Shown: positions 12,075 through 22,854 of the stretch, one piece after another
Layout: the number at the start of each line of letters is the position of its first letter
Position numbering within the stretch: position 1 is the stretch's first letter
NCBI GenBank assembly: GCA_026826555.1
Contig: JAKSZT010054570.1
Coordinates: 2,858,959-2,922,958, forward strand
DNA: 64,000 bases
Reading direction: 5' to 3'
Source of the DNA: Tolypeutes matacus
Lineage: Eukaryota > Chordata > Mammalia > Cingulata > Chlamyphoridae
The notes under the pieces: generated by a model
Database searches by the model: none
What the model was told of the DNA's origin: nothing
Seen by the model: only the letters and a program-made list of their open reading frames with translations
Position numbers and translations under genes: made by a program

Positions 12075-12475
12075 TCAGTGTTCAACCAGAGAATGAGAGC
12101 CAAGGAGATATATATTAAGAGATTTATTGCAAGGAATTGGCTTACAGAATTGTGGAGGATGGCTAGGCAAGGGTAAACTAAATAATGCCGGCCATCAGGA
12201 AGGGCAGTCTGGAACTCTCAGGCAGGACCTGAAGCTCAAGTCCACAGGAGGGATTTCTTCTTCAGGGAAGCATCAGTTCTGCTCTTAATTCAGCTATCTG
12301 AATCAGACCCACCTGGATTATCTAGGATAATCTCCCTTACTTAAAAGCAACTGATTATGAACTTTAATCACATTTACAAAGTACCTTCAGAACAAAACCA
12401 AGATTAGTGCCTGACTGAATAAATGGAGTCTATAGCCTAGCCAAGTCGACACATAAAACTGACCACATGTTCAAG
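12075..12475 (-). mobile_element. LTR-like repeat, class uncertain
   Basis: 'gagagccaaggagatatata', 'ttattgcaaggaattggctt' and 'ctggattatctaggataatc' are characteristic of a dispersed mammalian LTR seen in antisense. It occupies the position where the partner LTR of the MaLR-like element should be, but does not resemble the LTR at 9813-10303. Confidence 0.5.
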
Positions 12476-13884
12476 GTTCAGCAAGGCTGGGGAGATGTGA
12501 GCAAGCATGAGAGTAGTAGATGAGGTCAGAGAAATAATGGAGGGTCTGAAATGTTGTAGGCCATTGAGAAGAATGGAGAGACTTTGAAATAATACAGAGA
12601 ATGACAGGCCAATTAAGGCAAAAAAAAAAAAAAAAACACATAAATTTAGAGTGCACCAATCTACACGATAATGCTATTTTGTTTAGCAAGGCAGAAGTCC
12701 AGATTTAGGCAAGGAGAAGTCCAGACACTTAATTAATCCAGGGTTTTTAGGGTGTACATAAAAGGAAAAGGACATGGTAGCAAAGAATTTAATCAGCAAG
12801 AGAAATGTGGAAATAATGAACCATGAAATCTAAGTTGGTAGGAAATAAAGTGATAACAAGATAGGGGACAAGCTGGGGTTCAAGAGATTAAAGAAAGACA
12901 ATATTAACAATAGACCATATGGTCAAGAATAGAAGTAACTGCATGAGAGAGGTGAAAAATTAAGAGGTCCTGGCGGAGGATGGGATGTCTTCACTTCTTA
13001 CTTCAGGGATGGAACCGTTTTGGATTATAATAAGGTGCAGGGTGTGGTTGTAGAAAAATGTGGTTGACAAGGAGCGAAGTAAAGGTTGCTGAGATGAGCA
13101 GGGCTTAAAGTGGAAAGTAGTTTCTTCAATGAGTGAAGGATATTTGTCAGGAGGATAGCAGGTGACAATAACAGAAGTCTATCCCTGTGGCAAAAGCTGG
13201 AAGAGGGCAGGACTTTTCTTCCTACACTGAGGCATGTATGGAATCAGAAAATGAGAATTACCCATTTGAGATAAGTACCAAGAGAAGCAGTGTCCTTAGG
13301 AAAAAATCTGGTTTCAGTTAAGGCATGAAAATAGGGGGAACCCTCAGTGAACAAGCTGAAGATGGAAAGAACTTGTTTACTATGGGACTGGTGAAAGGCC
13401 CTGGAAGGGGGAGCAATGGGAGGATGGATCAGGGGAAAGAGAGCAGATAGAGCTATAAGATCAGAGAAAATTAGAGAATTTTGGATGGTAACCAAGAATC
13501 ACAAGGAGGTGAGGTATGATGGGTTTTCTGGTGGTGAGTTTTCTAAAAGAGAGCCACAGCAGTCTCTGGTGAATGAGGAAAGGGGCACTCATGCTTGGAT
13601 GGATTCCACTTACAAGGGAGCCCAGTCTATCTTCTCGATAAGTAAACTCTGATCACAGTGAAAGAAATCAATAACAGTCTAGACTGAAGATGTGGGGTCT
13701 CAGGTGGCAGCAATATACTGTTCTGCAGTGGTGGAATTCAAGGCAATGTGGAGCCCCATATATATGGCTGGCTGCTTGAAAATTATATTGTGAGTCCCTC
13801 AGGGGTAGGGTCAATGGGAAGAAAGGTCCAGCAGACAAATGAAATATGGGACAAAAAGCTTTAGTTACAGATATACCAGTTGTT
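12476..13884. other. Non-coding, possibly ancient L2-like remnant
   Basis: A-rich, purine-biased text ('gagcaagcatgagagtag', 'gccattgagaagaatggaga') vaguely like antisense L2, with a poly(A) tract at 12620-12636. ORFs of 70-83 codons here lack any recognisable domain. Confidence 0.3.
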
Positions 13885-14160
13885 GCTCGAAGCATTTGAC
13901 ATGTATTAATTCAGTTACTCATCTTAACTTTATGAACTTATTAACTGTATTCCGATTTTACATATGCTGTCACATAATTTATAAATGATAGTGCTGAGAT
14001 TCAAACCCAGAGCCCACATTCTATTTTTGTTTTTGTTTTTAGGAGCTACGGGGGATTGAACCCGGAACCTCATACATGGGAAGGGGGCACTTAACCACCT
14101 GAGCTACATCCACTCCCTGAGCCCACACACTTAATCCCAACCATATACTCATGAGAAGAG
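13885..14160 (-). repeat. MIR (antisense), split by a SINE
   Basis: 'gctgagattcaaacccagag' with an upstream spaced 'ttcagttactcatcttaact' is an antisense MIR core. A SINE (14017-14119) interrupts it; 'gagcccaca' occurs on both sides (14010 and 14120). Confidence 0.65.
14017..14119 (-). repeat. DAS-type SINE, short, antisense
   Basis: T-rich tail followed by 'gggggattgaacccggaacc', 'catacatgggaag' and 'ctgagctacatccactccct', i.e. the reverse complement of a tRNA-derived head. Diverged from the canonical head, so an older copy. Confidence 0.82.
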
Positions 14161-15099
14161 AAAAGAACTGAAGACATGCTCTTGGAGAACATCAGTAAAT
14201 AGACTGCAGATAAAATGTAGGATGTGTAAAATGGATCATAAATATGGTATTGGAAGTTTGCTTTTAGAATAAATTCCTGACATTCTCGCCGTTGGCTTTC
14301 TTTTTTTCCTGTAAGTAGAATGTGGGGGAAAAAATGAGTTCAATTTAGCTGGGTTTCAATTAATGGAAGTTTTGTGGTATCTGCTTAGTAGGTTAATAAA
14401 AGCAACTTTAGCACTGGGAAAATTTCCTCCAGTCTTTCTGCATTCCCAGAAGATATTTTTATTTAAAAAATAATAATCATCATCATCATAATAATTTTTC
14501 TTGTTTTCTAAAGTGGACTCTTTGGACTTGGTTGGCTAGAGCAGTTACAGAGGAAGGATCAGGGGTTAATTTTAGTTCTCCTGGGCTATGAACACTAACA
14601 TGGGACTTAAGAAAAACCTTCATCCAATTTTTTTCCAAATTAAATCAAGAACATTGATAATGAGTTTCTATCAAAGACATCTAGTGGGAAATGAAATAAC
14701 TGAAAAAGCCATAAGCTGCCTTCACTTCTTCATTAATATTTGCTCCCAAATGCAGGTCAAATAAACCACACTCACAGTTTTAAATGAGTTGCTTTAAAGT
14801 TGATGAATTATTTTCCTCTTTGGATTTATACCACCCGTTGTGGCTAATTATTCCCACTCCAGTCCCTATCTTACTTGAGGTTTTAGTCAAACAAAGAAAA
14901 CAAAGCTGGGCACTCTTGAAATTGAACTCTGTTTTGCTTTAAAAATTCCTGTCACCACATATACAATCTAATGTTGAATATTGAAAGAACTATTCTCACA
15001 ATCCAAACTCCTTTTGGCCCTAAGAGATCATTTATGAAGTTGGCTAACTGACTTTATGGCTTTCAAAACCCCCTGAACAGAAACAAGACCTAGGAGGCT
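14161..15099. other. Non-coding, no recognised element
   Basis: Contains an imperfect trinucleotide run (14467-14502, ATA/ATC). No gene or repeat family recognised. Confidence 0.45.
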
Positions 15100-15205
15100 G
15101 AAACCATGATCATCACGTTAGCAGTTTTCCTTAGTTGAATCTTCCTTCTACCTTGTGCCTCCAGTTGACTCATCTGTAAAATATGATAAGAATATTGTGG
15201 TAGAG
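15100..15205 (+). repeat. MIR fragment
   Basis: 'cagttgactcatctgtaaaa' followed by 'atgataagaatattg' is the conserved MIR core in sense. Confidence 0.5.
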
Positions 15206-15369
15206 ACAGCTAGCTGGCCACCAACATTCATGCTTTCCCTTCCCTAATGTTAGGATAGTTTCTGGGAAGTAATTTTTTAGCCTTGAACTACATTTCTCCA
15301 CCCCTGTTGCATCCAAGTGGAGCCATAGGGCTGGTTCTCACCAACAGAATATGTGGGTTGAGGTCTTTA

Positions 15370-16690
15370 AAGACTAGATGTGCACTTCCTCTCCTGGCAA
15401 AGATGGATTAACAGGGACTAGATCTAACCTCACACCTAAAACAACTTAAAAAACAAACAGACAGACAAAACATATGGAACAAGACACAGTACATCAGAAA
15501 ACGAAGGACACTGATCCCTGAGTGATGGGAAACAAAGGAAGTGAGCTCTATATTGGTCCAGCTCACTGCCTGGAGAAAGTTTACAGACTGCAGCACAGGG
15601 AGCAGGAATCCTTACAGAGCCCTGCAGTCTCCCTGAGTTGAAGAAATGGATCTGGAGTGTGGGGAGGCCAAGGCAGCCAGAGTTCACAGGGCAGAGTAGC
15701 AGAGAGGAGAGAGCTGCACAGAGGGATAATTCTGGATGTCTCCCCTGAGGGTCTGGAGGGTCTCTGTCGAGGAGTCAGTTGAATATTAATCAGCACATAT
15801 GTGTGAGTAAACTATCTGAGGCCAGAAAAAGAACTAATCTAAAGGGTTAGAAGGAACTGCCCAGAGCTCACACAGGGTCAGGAATAGTGCCTGTTTCAAA
15901 GAGACAAAGTGGAAAATCTCATAATCGACAAGGCATCAGTAAGAATACTAAAAAGGATCTTGCCTTTTTGTACTGGGGAAAAATGAACCTTAGGCTAACA
16001 TTCCTCTGGCCCTGTACCACCTAAAAAGGCTTAAAAACAAGACTTAAAGGGTCAAACCACTTTCAAGCAACTTAATTTTGTGTCTCAGAACATTATTTAT
16101 TGGAATACAAAAATATCCAGCAACAAATAAGGTAAAATTCACAATGTCTAGCATCCAATAAAAAATTACCAGGCATGCAAAGAAGAAGGTTTCAACCCAT
16201 AAGGAGAAAGTATCCACTGAAACTCACCCAGAAATTACAGAGATGATAGTATGAGTAAAAGACATTAAAAGTTTTTATTTGCAATGCTAAAGGAAAGATA
16301 GAACAAATTAAGAGACATGGAAGATATTAAGAAAGAACCACAGCAAGAAAGCTACTAGAATACAAGAAAGCTACTGGAACTAATAAGTAATTTGGGCAAG
16401 GCTTCAGGATGAAAAAAATTAATATACAAAAAGCAATTGCATTTTTATATAGTAGCAAAGAGCAATCAGAAATTGAAATTAAAAAGCAATACCAATTAAA
16501 ATAGCATCAAATATTATCAAATATTTAGGGATAAATCTTTTTTTTTTTTTTTTTACCGGGAGGTCCTGGGGTTCAAACCCAGGTCCCTCCATATGGTAGA
16601 CAGACACCCAACCATTTGAGCCACATCCACCTCCCTTAGGGATAAATCTGACAAAAGATATGCAAAGGCCTGTATGCTGAAAAAACTCTC
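15370..16690 (+). mobile_element. L1 with internal deletion (5' region joined to ORF2)
   Basis: The first ~1 kb resembles an L1 5' UTR/ORF1 approach. From about 16370 the sequence reads as L1 ORF2 reverse transcriptase C-terminal text (ELISKFGQGFRMKKINIQKA, KAIAFLYSSKEQSEIEIKK), resuming after the SINE at 16539-16635 with 'gacaaaagatatgcaaagg'. Most of ORF1 and ORF2 between these parts is missing. The frame contains stops. Confidence 0.65.
16539..16635 (-). repeat. DAS-type SINE, head-only, antisense
   Basis: Poly(T), 'accgggaggtcctggggttc', 'ctccatatggtagacagaca' and 'gagccacatccacctccc'. Flanked by 'ttagggataaatct' (16525-16538 and 16636-16649), inside the L1 above. Confidence 0.93.
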
Positions 16691-17539
16691 AGAACTTACC
16701 CCACAACCAATCCACAGTCAGCAGAAAGCATCTCTCCTGAACAAACTCTCCCTTTCATCTGCCCCATTGTCCCCTAATCTAATTAGTCCTGGCTTCCCCC
16801 CACCCACCCCCACCTGTCCCCCAGCCTGAAGCCTGCCCTAAGGTCCCATCTTCTTTTGAGACCAGTCTCTGGCATATGACCCAGAGTAGAGTATCTAAAA
16901 ACATAACTAAACCTTTTATGTTGTGAAGATTAACCTCCAGATAGCTTTATCTACCTATGTCAGAAGACGCATGTCTTCCTTATAGCCTTGAGGTACAGTA
17001 CAAAGGCCTTGCTCCATTTCTTAGACATCCAGACCTTCAAGAAGGAGATGGATGAGGAGAAGGGGGGGTGGGGCATATCTTACCATAGTATATCACCTAA
17101 AATTGCATAAGTAATTGAATAATCCTCCTTAATAGACAAAAAGCATTTTAGGAATCATTTGAAATAAAACTATACTTTCATCCAGGGAAATGACTCTTCA
17201 TTGGTCACAGGGTGCTAAACCCAGACAGGAGTCAGACTTCACCTCTGACCTTGGTTTCCCGAGGCAGCACTTTATCTGCTCCTCCTATCCCTAACAATGT
17301 CCTTTCATACTTACAGGCATCAAAGGCTTTCCCTTACCCAGCCAGCCTCACTTGCAATGACTGATTTCTTTCAGATCTCCCAAACATATCAGGCTAATTG
17401 CCAAACTGCTAAGATTTCACCCAAGGTGGTCCCCCTGTTTGAAATTTGCATTATTCTCCCTCTGCCCAAACTCCCTAAATTCTTTTATTCTTTCATTTTT
17501 CTAAAGTTTTCACAAACACTCCTCTCTCCCTCCCCTCCC
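16691..17539. other. Non-coding, no recognised element
   Basis: C-rich stretch at 16790-16830 and otherwise plain sequence. The incidental 99-codon ORF starting at 17297 runs into the next repeat. Confidence 0.4.
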
Positions 17540-17720
17540 CGCCTTCCCTGGTCTTCTCTAATCTGCTTTCTAGCTCTGCAAATCTACTATTTCTAGTCAT
17601 CTCTTATAAGTGATATCATACAATTTTTGTCCTTATATGTCTTTCTTATTTCACTGAGCATAATGTTTTCAAGGTTCTTCCACGTTACAGAATGTCTTAA
17701 AGCTCTGGCTTTGTCCACTT
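17540..17720. repeat. Old L1M-type fragment
   Basis: 'tatttctagtcatctcttat', 'aagtgatatcatacaatttt' and 'tcactgagcataatgttttc' match a common ancient L1 segment. Confidence 0.55.
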
Positions 17721-17799
17721 CTTCATTTCAGGCCACCCTAGCATTAACTGTCGGTACCACACATTTCATTGTATATTCACATAGTCTCACTTGGTTTTC

Positions 17800-17895
17800 T
17801 CCTTACTGAGGAGAAAGGCCATATCCTACTGATTTTTATATCCCCAGTGCTTAGCACAATGCCTGGCCTTCAGTAGTTATAAGTATATGTTAGTC
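17800..17895 (+). repeat. L2 3' end
   Basis: 'tttttatatccccagtgctt', 'agcacaatgcctggccttca' is the L2 3' terminus in sense. Confidence 0.6.
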
Positions 17896-17899
17896 AAGC

Positions 17900-18720
17900 A
17901 AACGATTATTTAACTTTTAAAAACAAAGTGTTATGTGGGAAACTGTACTGTAGTGAGAACAAGTGGTCTTAACCGTTTTGTTCCTGCTTCAAGAAAATTA
18001 TAAAACTTCCCCAAGTCCCCGTTTCTTTCTGGGAAAAACAGCCATAACCTAACCTCACAGTGGACTCCAGTCACACAAATGCAGGTGTTTGCTTCCTTTT
18101 CTGTGCACTGATCTGAGGAGGCCGTGTGACAAGTGCAAAGTAACTCCACATTTTTGAAGAATAGACACTGGGCTTGTGCTGGCAAGACAGATGGGGAAGC
18201 AGCTGTGAGGGAAGGAACAGAGCTGCTGAGGAGAATCCAGTTTGGAAGGAAGGTCTTCAAAATGGCGGCATGGCGGCATGGCAGCATGGCGGCATGGCGG
18301 AGTTCTGCACCAGTTCTGTTGCTCCAGGAAGCAAGGTGCCAGGATGAAATTAGAAGGACAAGAGCTTCACTGGGAGAACTGTCTGTGAAGGACACACTGA
18401 AGAGAGCAGGAATAGGCAGGGAGGGCCCTTTGGCCATGATACTGGTCTGCCACCTGAGAAAGGAGTGAAGAAAGGACGGTTGACTGAGTAAGAAGAGCTT
18501 TAGCCAGGCCAATGAAGAGCCCTAGAGCAAAGATGGCCCACTCAAGGGGCACTGCATGCAGCTCTGTCATTGGCTGGGAGCGGCATGGCCTCGGCATGAG
18601 CAATGTAGTCAATTCCGAAGGTGCAGCAGCTGGAAGCTGTCAGTTACCTACACTCCTTGCAGCAAGTTGTCTCTTGCAGGGTGATCTGAACATGGAGCGG
18701 TGAAAAAGAGCAGAGGATTC
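17900..18720. other. Possible old ERV internal remnant with ATGGCGGC array
   Basis: GC-richer than its surroundings, with text such as 'actgcatgcagctctgtcat' and 'ctccttgcagcaagttgtct' that looks like internal MaLR sequence. The overlapping 193-codon ORF on the minus strand (17931-18512) and 111-codon ORF on the plus strand have no recognisable domain and probably arise from GC composition. Confidence 0.3.
18262..18301. repeat. Five-unit 8-bp tandem array (ATGGCGGC)
   Basis: Units ATGGCGGC, ATGGCGGC, ATGGCAGC, ATGGCGGC, ATGGCGGA in register, immediately preceded by 'aaa'. Each unit contains the core (ATGGC) bound by YY1. Regulatory activity is inference only. Confidence 0.9.
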
Positions 18721-19149
18721 AAGGTCTGACACATGCGGGCTAAAAAGCCTGTTCTGTCCTTATTTATTGAGTACATGCTCGTGGTAGGAATTGGAAAAAA
18801 ATCATTGAAACTCACTTTCTGCATCTGCAGAACAGGGAGTTAGAGCAAATAACCTTCCAATTGTCCCTTCCCAGTTCTAACACTCTGTGAACTCAGGATT
18901 CTGGGTTCCTGGGAGGCTGTGGCTCTGGCTGCAGTTCCTGTCCCTCAGTGGCACTACTGAGGAAATTAATGATCAGGGAAAGGCCTGGGGAATGAAGGGA
19001 TCCTAAGTGACAACAGTCACAGCAAAAGGATAGAGAAGTAAGAGGGAGAGTGAGAGCCAATGCGGTGTGGTACTTGCGACAGGTTGTGAGTTAGGCTCTG
19101 ACTGACCCAACTTGGTTTGGATCAGCTGTCCAGACAAAACACTCACTTA

Positions 19150-19290
19150 GTAGACAAAAATATTTATTGAGCATCTACTATATGCTGGGCACAGGGGTAA
19201 CTGCTGGGGATACATGGTAAATAAGACACCTTATATTTACCCTTACTGAGTTTACAGTCCAACGGGGGATACCAAACAAATGTCATGGAT
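19150..19290 (-). repeat. L2 3' end (antisense)
   Basis: 'aatatttattgagcatctac', 'tatatgctgggcacagggg' and 'gctggggatacatggtaaat' are the reverse complement of the L2 3' end. Confidence 0.8.
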
Positions 19291-19560
19291 CAGGGCAGGA
19301 ATTCTGAATTCAGGTTGCTTGCATTTCAATTCTGGCTCTACCGCTTACTAGGTGTATGAGTCTGGGCAAGTTACCTAACCTGTGTCTCAATTTTCTCATC
19401 TATAAAGTGGAGTATTTACCTCAGAGGGTTGCAGTGAGGACCAAATGAGTTACAAAAGGCAAAGCATTTGTAACAGTGCTTGGCTCATGCCTGGTTAATG
19501 CTATATCAAGGTGCTCTTTATTACTATTACTGTTACTGTTACTATTAATTACCACCAGCA
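19291..19560 (+). repeat. MIR (sense)
   Basis: 'ctgggcaagttacctaacct', 'tctcatctataaagtggag' and 'aacagtgcttggctcatgcc' span most of a MIR. A short CAG-like run (19556-19569) lies just after it. Confidence 0.85.
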
Positions 19561-19798
19561 GCAGCAGCATTTAGTGGGATGACTGTTTTGAAAGGAGTTA
19601 GTACAAGGCACAGTAGTAATCTTTGGTAGATATCTAATCCAGTAACAGAGAGTAGGGATGGGGATGGGAAGAGAGAGCATCAGAAGTCTTCCTGGAGAAA
19701 GTAGGACCTAAACCAAGACCTTATGGACAAGTTAGAGACCAGCAGAGAGCAGTGGGTGGGGTATGGCAGTATGAAGAGGAGAGAGAAGCAGTGTTCTT

Positions 19799-19915
19799 TT
19801 TTTTATATATATATATTTTTTACTTTTTTATTTTACCAGGAGGTGCCGGGAATCGAACCTAGGGCCCTCCATATGGCAGACGGACGCCCAACCATTTGAG
19901 CCACATCCGCCCCCA
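19799..19915 (-). repeat. DAS-type SINE, head-only, antisense
   Basis: T-rich tail, 'aggaggtgccgggaatcgaa', 'ccatatggcagacggacg' and 'gagccacatccgccccc'. Flanked by a perfect 'agaagcagtgttctt' at 19784-19798 and 19916-19930. Confidence 0.95.
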
Positions 19916-20214
19916 AGAAGCAGTGTTCTTGAAGGAGGGAACAACATGTACAATGGCAGGAGACGAAAGACAGCATGTGACCAGAGAGCTTAAGGCGATG
20001 AGACAGCCTGCTATGTTCAAGGAACAATAAATGTCTGCTGTGAGCTAGAACATACAGTGCAAATGATCATTTTGGGAAGAGAGGGGCCAAATCATGCTCA
20101 AGAGTCTTGACCTCTGGACTGAGGCAAGTGGGAACTACTGAAGGCTGTAAGCAGGGAAGCTACCCACCTGTGGCCTCATGCTTACAGCTTGACATTATCG
20201 AAAAGTATTGCTGT

Positions 20215-20635
20215 AACTATGGACTAAAGTAGACTTATTATTATTCTAGTAATGGAAGAACTTGTAATGTTGATATAAAGGCAGTGGCCACCAGAGGTTC
20301 TGAGGAGAGGGAGAGGGAAGAATAGGTATAACACGGGGCATGTTTGGGACATTGGAATTGTTCTGAATGACATTGCACAACGGATACAGGCCATTAAACA
20401 TTTTGTCAAAACCTATAAAATTGTGTGGTGCAAAGTGTAAACTGCAATGTAAACTATAGACCATGGTTAGTGCAATGCTTCAATATTTTTTCATCAGTTG
20501 TAACAAATGCACCACACTCATGGGGGACAGTGTGGGAGAGGGAGCAGGTGGGGTATATGGGAATCCCCTATATATTCAATGTAACATTTATGTAATCTAA
20601 AGCTTCTTTAAAAATAGAGGATTCTTTTTTATTAA
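20215..20635 (+). mobile_element. L1 3' end, 5'-truncated
   Basis: 'ggactaaagtagacttatta', 'ccagaggttctgaggagagg', 'tgggaatcccctatatatt' and 'taatctaaagcttctttaaa' match the L1 3' end at 38300-38962 closely. Near-matching flanks ('aagtattgctgtaa' about 20203 and 'aaatattgctatag' about 20637) look like a mutated target-site duplication. Confidence 0.88.
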
Positions 20636-21380
20636 AAAATATTGCTATAGCCCACATTTCCTCTGGCTTGGTAGCTATTTCAATGTAGCAGCAGGATCAA
20701 GATTCTGGATAGATGTTAGAGGTGAGGTGTCCTTCCTCATAGCATACTTGGGGTTCTGTGGGCTACATCAGCTCCAGTGTCGGTACAAACCAAAGGCTGC
20801 ACCAAGCCTTACTTCCACCCAGCTCCCGGCCTCCATTCTTGGCCCTTCCTCAGGCTACCACACCCTTCAGGAGTCCAGAATCATCGTCCCACCCAGAACA
20901 GAACCTGCGATCTCTACCACGGTATTGAAAGTAGAATAAGGACAGAAAGGTTGCTCTCTCCTACGCCATTCCATTCCAAGTGTGGGTAAAATCCTTTAAG
21001 TCGCCAGAGCTCAGCTAAGACTAGGCTATAACTTTCAACAAAACCAGACTGAAGCACTGAGGACAAAGAAAGGAACTACAGCGTGGTAGCACTGGAAACA
21101 GGTGCTGTGTGTAGCTACACTCACAATCTACTGGCTGTACTGTCCTCAGCTACCTCCTCCACAATGCCCCACAGTCCAGTTTATAAATGGTTTAACTGGA
21201 TCTGCTAATTCCTCTCTCCTCACTAGGGCTAGAGGGAATCATTACTCAACAATATTTTGTAGGACAGTTGATCTCCTTAGAGCCTCAACTTTATGTAAAA
21301 ATTATCTTTTCCTAGGAGAAAAGGCTGTTTAGAATATGTTTGTGAAACCAAAGTTCCACTGAGATGGTCTTCCCAAAATC
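20636..21380. other. Non-coding, no recognised element
   Basis: Two overlapping 70-codon ORFs (20727-20989) and a 76-codon ORF (21102-21332) lack domain motifs and splice context. No repeat recognised. Confidence 0.4.
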
Positions 21381-21396
21381 AAGAAATATTTACCCT

Positions 21397-22116
21397 CTTC
21401 TCAATTAGAGGTGGAGTGGACATCACAATCCCAGCATCCTGAGTATTGGGGAATGAACTATGGACTAGAGTGGACTTACTGGTATTCTATGATAGACATA
21501 TTGTGATTCTAGCAATGGAAGAAATTACAACATGTTTGTGGACTCAGTGGCTGCTGAAAGCTCTGGGGGCAGGGGGAGGGAAAAACAGTTGTAATATGGG
21601 GGCTTTTTCAGGATTTGGGAATCGTCCTGAATGACATTGCAATGACAGATATAGGCCTTTTTCTTTTTTTTTAAGATTTTATTTATTTATTCATTTATCC
21701 CCCCCTTGCTGCTTGCGCTCACTGGGTCAGCCAACCACGCCGGGCGGGTGGGCCCGCCCCCACCAGGAGGCCCGGGGAACCGAACCCGGGGCCTCCCATA
21801 TGGTAAACGGGAGCCCTCCTGATTGAGCGACAACCGCTTCCCTAGGCCATTTTATTACATCCCATAACACGCAGAACTGTGTGGGACAGAGTGTAGACTA
21901 CAATGTGAACTGTGGTGCATGCTCAGTGGCAATGCCCCAGGATGCGTTTATCAATTGCAATGATGTGCCACACTAATGAAGGATGTTGTTTATGTGGGAG
22001 GGTGTGGGAGGTGTGGGGAGTGGGGCATATGGGAATGCCTATATTTTTTGTGTCACATTTATGTAATCTAACTATCTTTTTAAAAATTAAAAATTAAAAA
22101 ATTATATATATAAAAA
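21397..22116 (+). mobile_element. L1 3' end, 5'-truncated, split by a SINE
   Basis: Homologous to the 3' UTR at 3370-3970 ('actatggactagagtggact', 'agaactgtgtgggacagag', 'atgccccaggatgcg') and ends in an A/T-rich tail. Flanked by a perfect 16-bp duplication ending 'atatttaccct' (21381-21396 and 22117-22132). Confidence 0.93.
21658..21842 (-). repeat. DAS-SINE, long form, antisense, nested in L1
   Basis: 'aagattttatttatttattc', 'ccccttgctgcttgcgctca', 'gggaaccgaacccggggcct'-type text and 'ggtaaacgggagccctcctg'. It interrupts the L1 between 'ataggcc' and 'taggccattttatt'. This places the SINE insertion after the L1 insertion. Confidence 0.94.
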
Positions 22117-22380
22117 AAGAAATATTTACCCTTAAGTTCTTTAAAACCCCATGTTTCAAATTTATTTTCCCCCAAATTCCCAAGATCCTATGACTGAATT
22201 TTTGGCAGGGCTCCAGTTCACAGCATCTGTACTTGTCCTTTCCCAACCAACACCCCAGCAGTTCATGCAAGAAGGGAAGCTGCCCACACACACTAAATGC
22301 CATGGATCATAGCCTGCATTATATTGTAATACCCGGTATGTACACACATATATAACATGAAATACATACATAAAACATCT

Positions 22381-22849
22381 GTTGGGGATTGAATCATATC
22401 ACCCAGAAAAGGCATTTCAGGTCCCAGCCCCTGGTCCTGTGGGTGTGAATCCATTTGTAAATAGGACCTTTGAAGGTGTTATTAATTAAGGTATGCCCCA
22501 AACTGAATGAGGGTGAGCCTTAATCCAATATGGCTGAAGTCCTTATAAGTAAAGGAAAGTGGGCATAGAGAGAGAAGACATGAGGAGCAGCCAGAAGCTG
22601 GAAGTCAACGGAATATAGAAGAGAAAGGAGAAGATGCCGCCATATGCATTCTCAGTGGCAGAAAAGCCAAGGACCAAGGATCACCAGCAGCCAGCCCCAG
22701 AATGCCACAGTCTTCAGGGAGAAAGAATCGCTTTGCTGGCATCTTGCTTTTGGACTTCTCCTTAACTCAAAACCATGAGTGTATTAATCCCTGTTGTTTA
22801 AGCCAAATCATTGTATGATATTTGTTTTAGCAGCGGGAAACTAAGACAG
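22381..22849 (+). mobile_element. Solo LTR, ERVL-MaLR type
   Basis: 'gttggggattgaatcatatc', 'ggtgtgaatccatttgtaaa', 'ccttaatccaatatggctga', 'gtccttataagtaaagg' and 'ttgtttaagccaaatcattg' ... 'gggaaactaagacag' follow the MaLR LTR layout. 'catct' occurs on both sides (22376-22380 and 22850-22854), the expected 5-bp duplication, though the exact TG/CA ends are ambiguous. Confidence 0.75.
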
Positions 22850-22854
22850 CATCT

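Noticed and set aside
17931..18512. 193-codon minus-strand ORF, one of the longest non-repeat ORFs
   Set aside because: No domain, low-complexity Ser/Leu/Cys composition, overlaps another long frame on the opposite strand and an 8-bp tandem array; looks like a GC-content effect.
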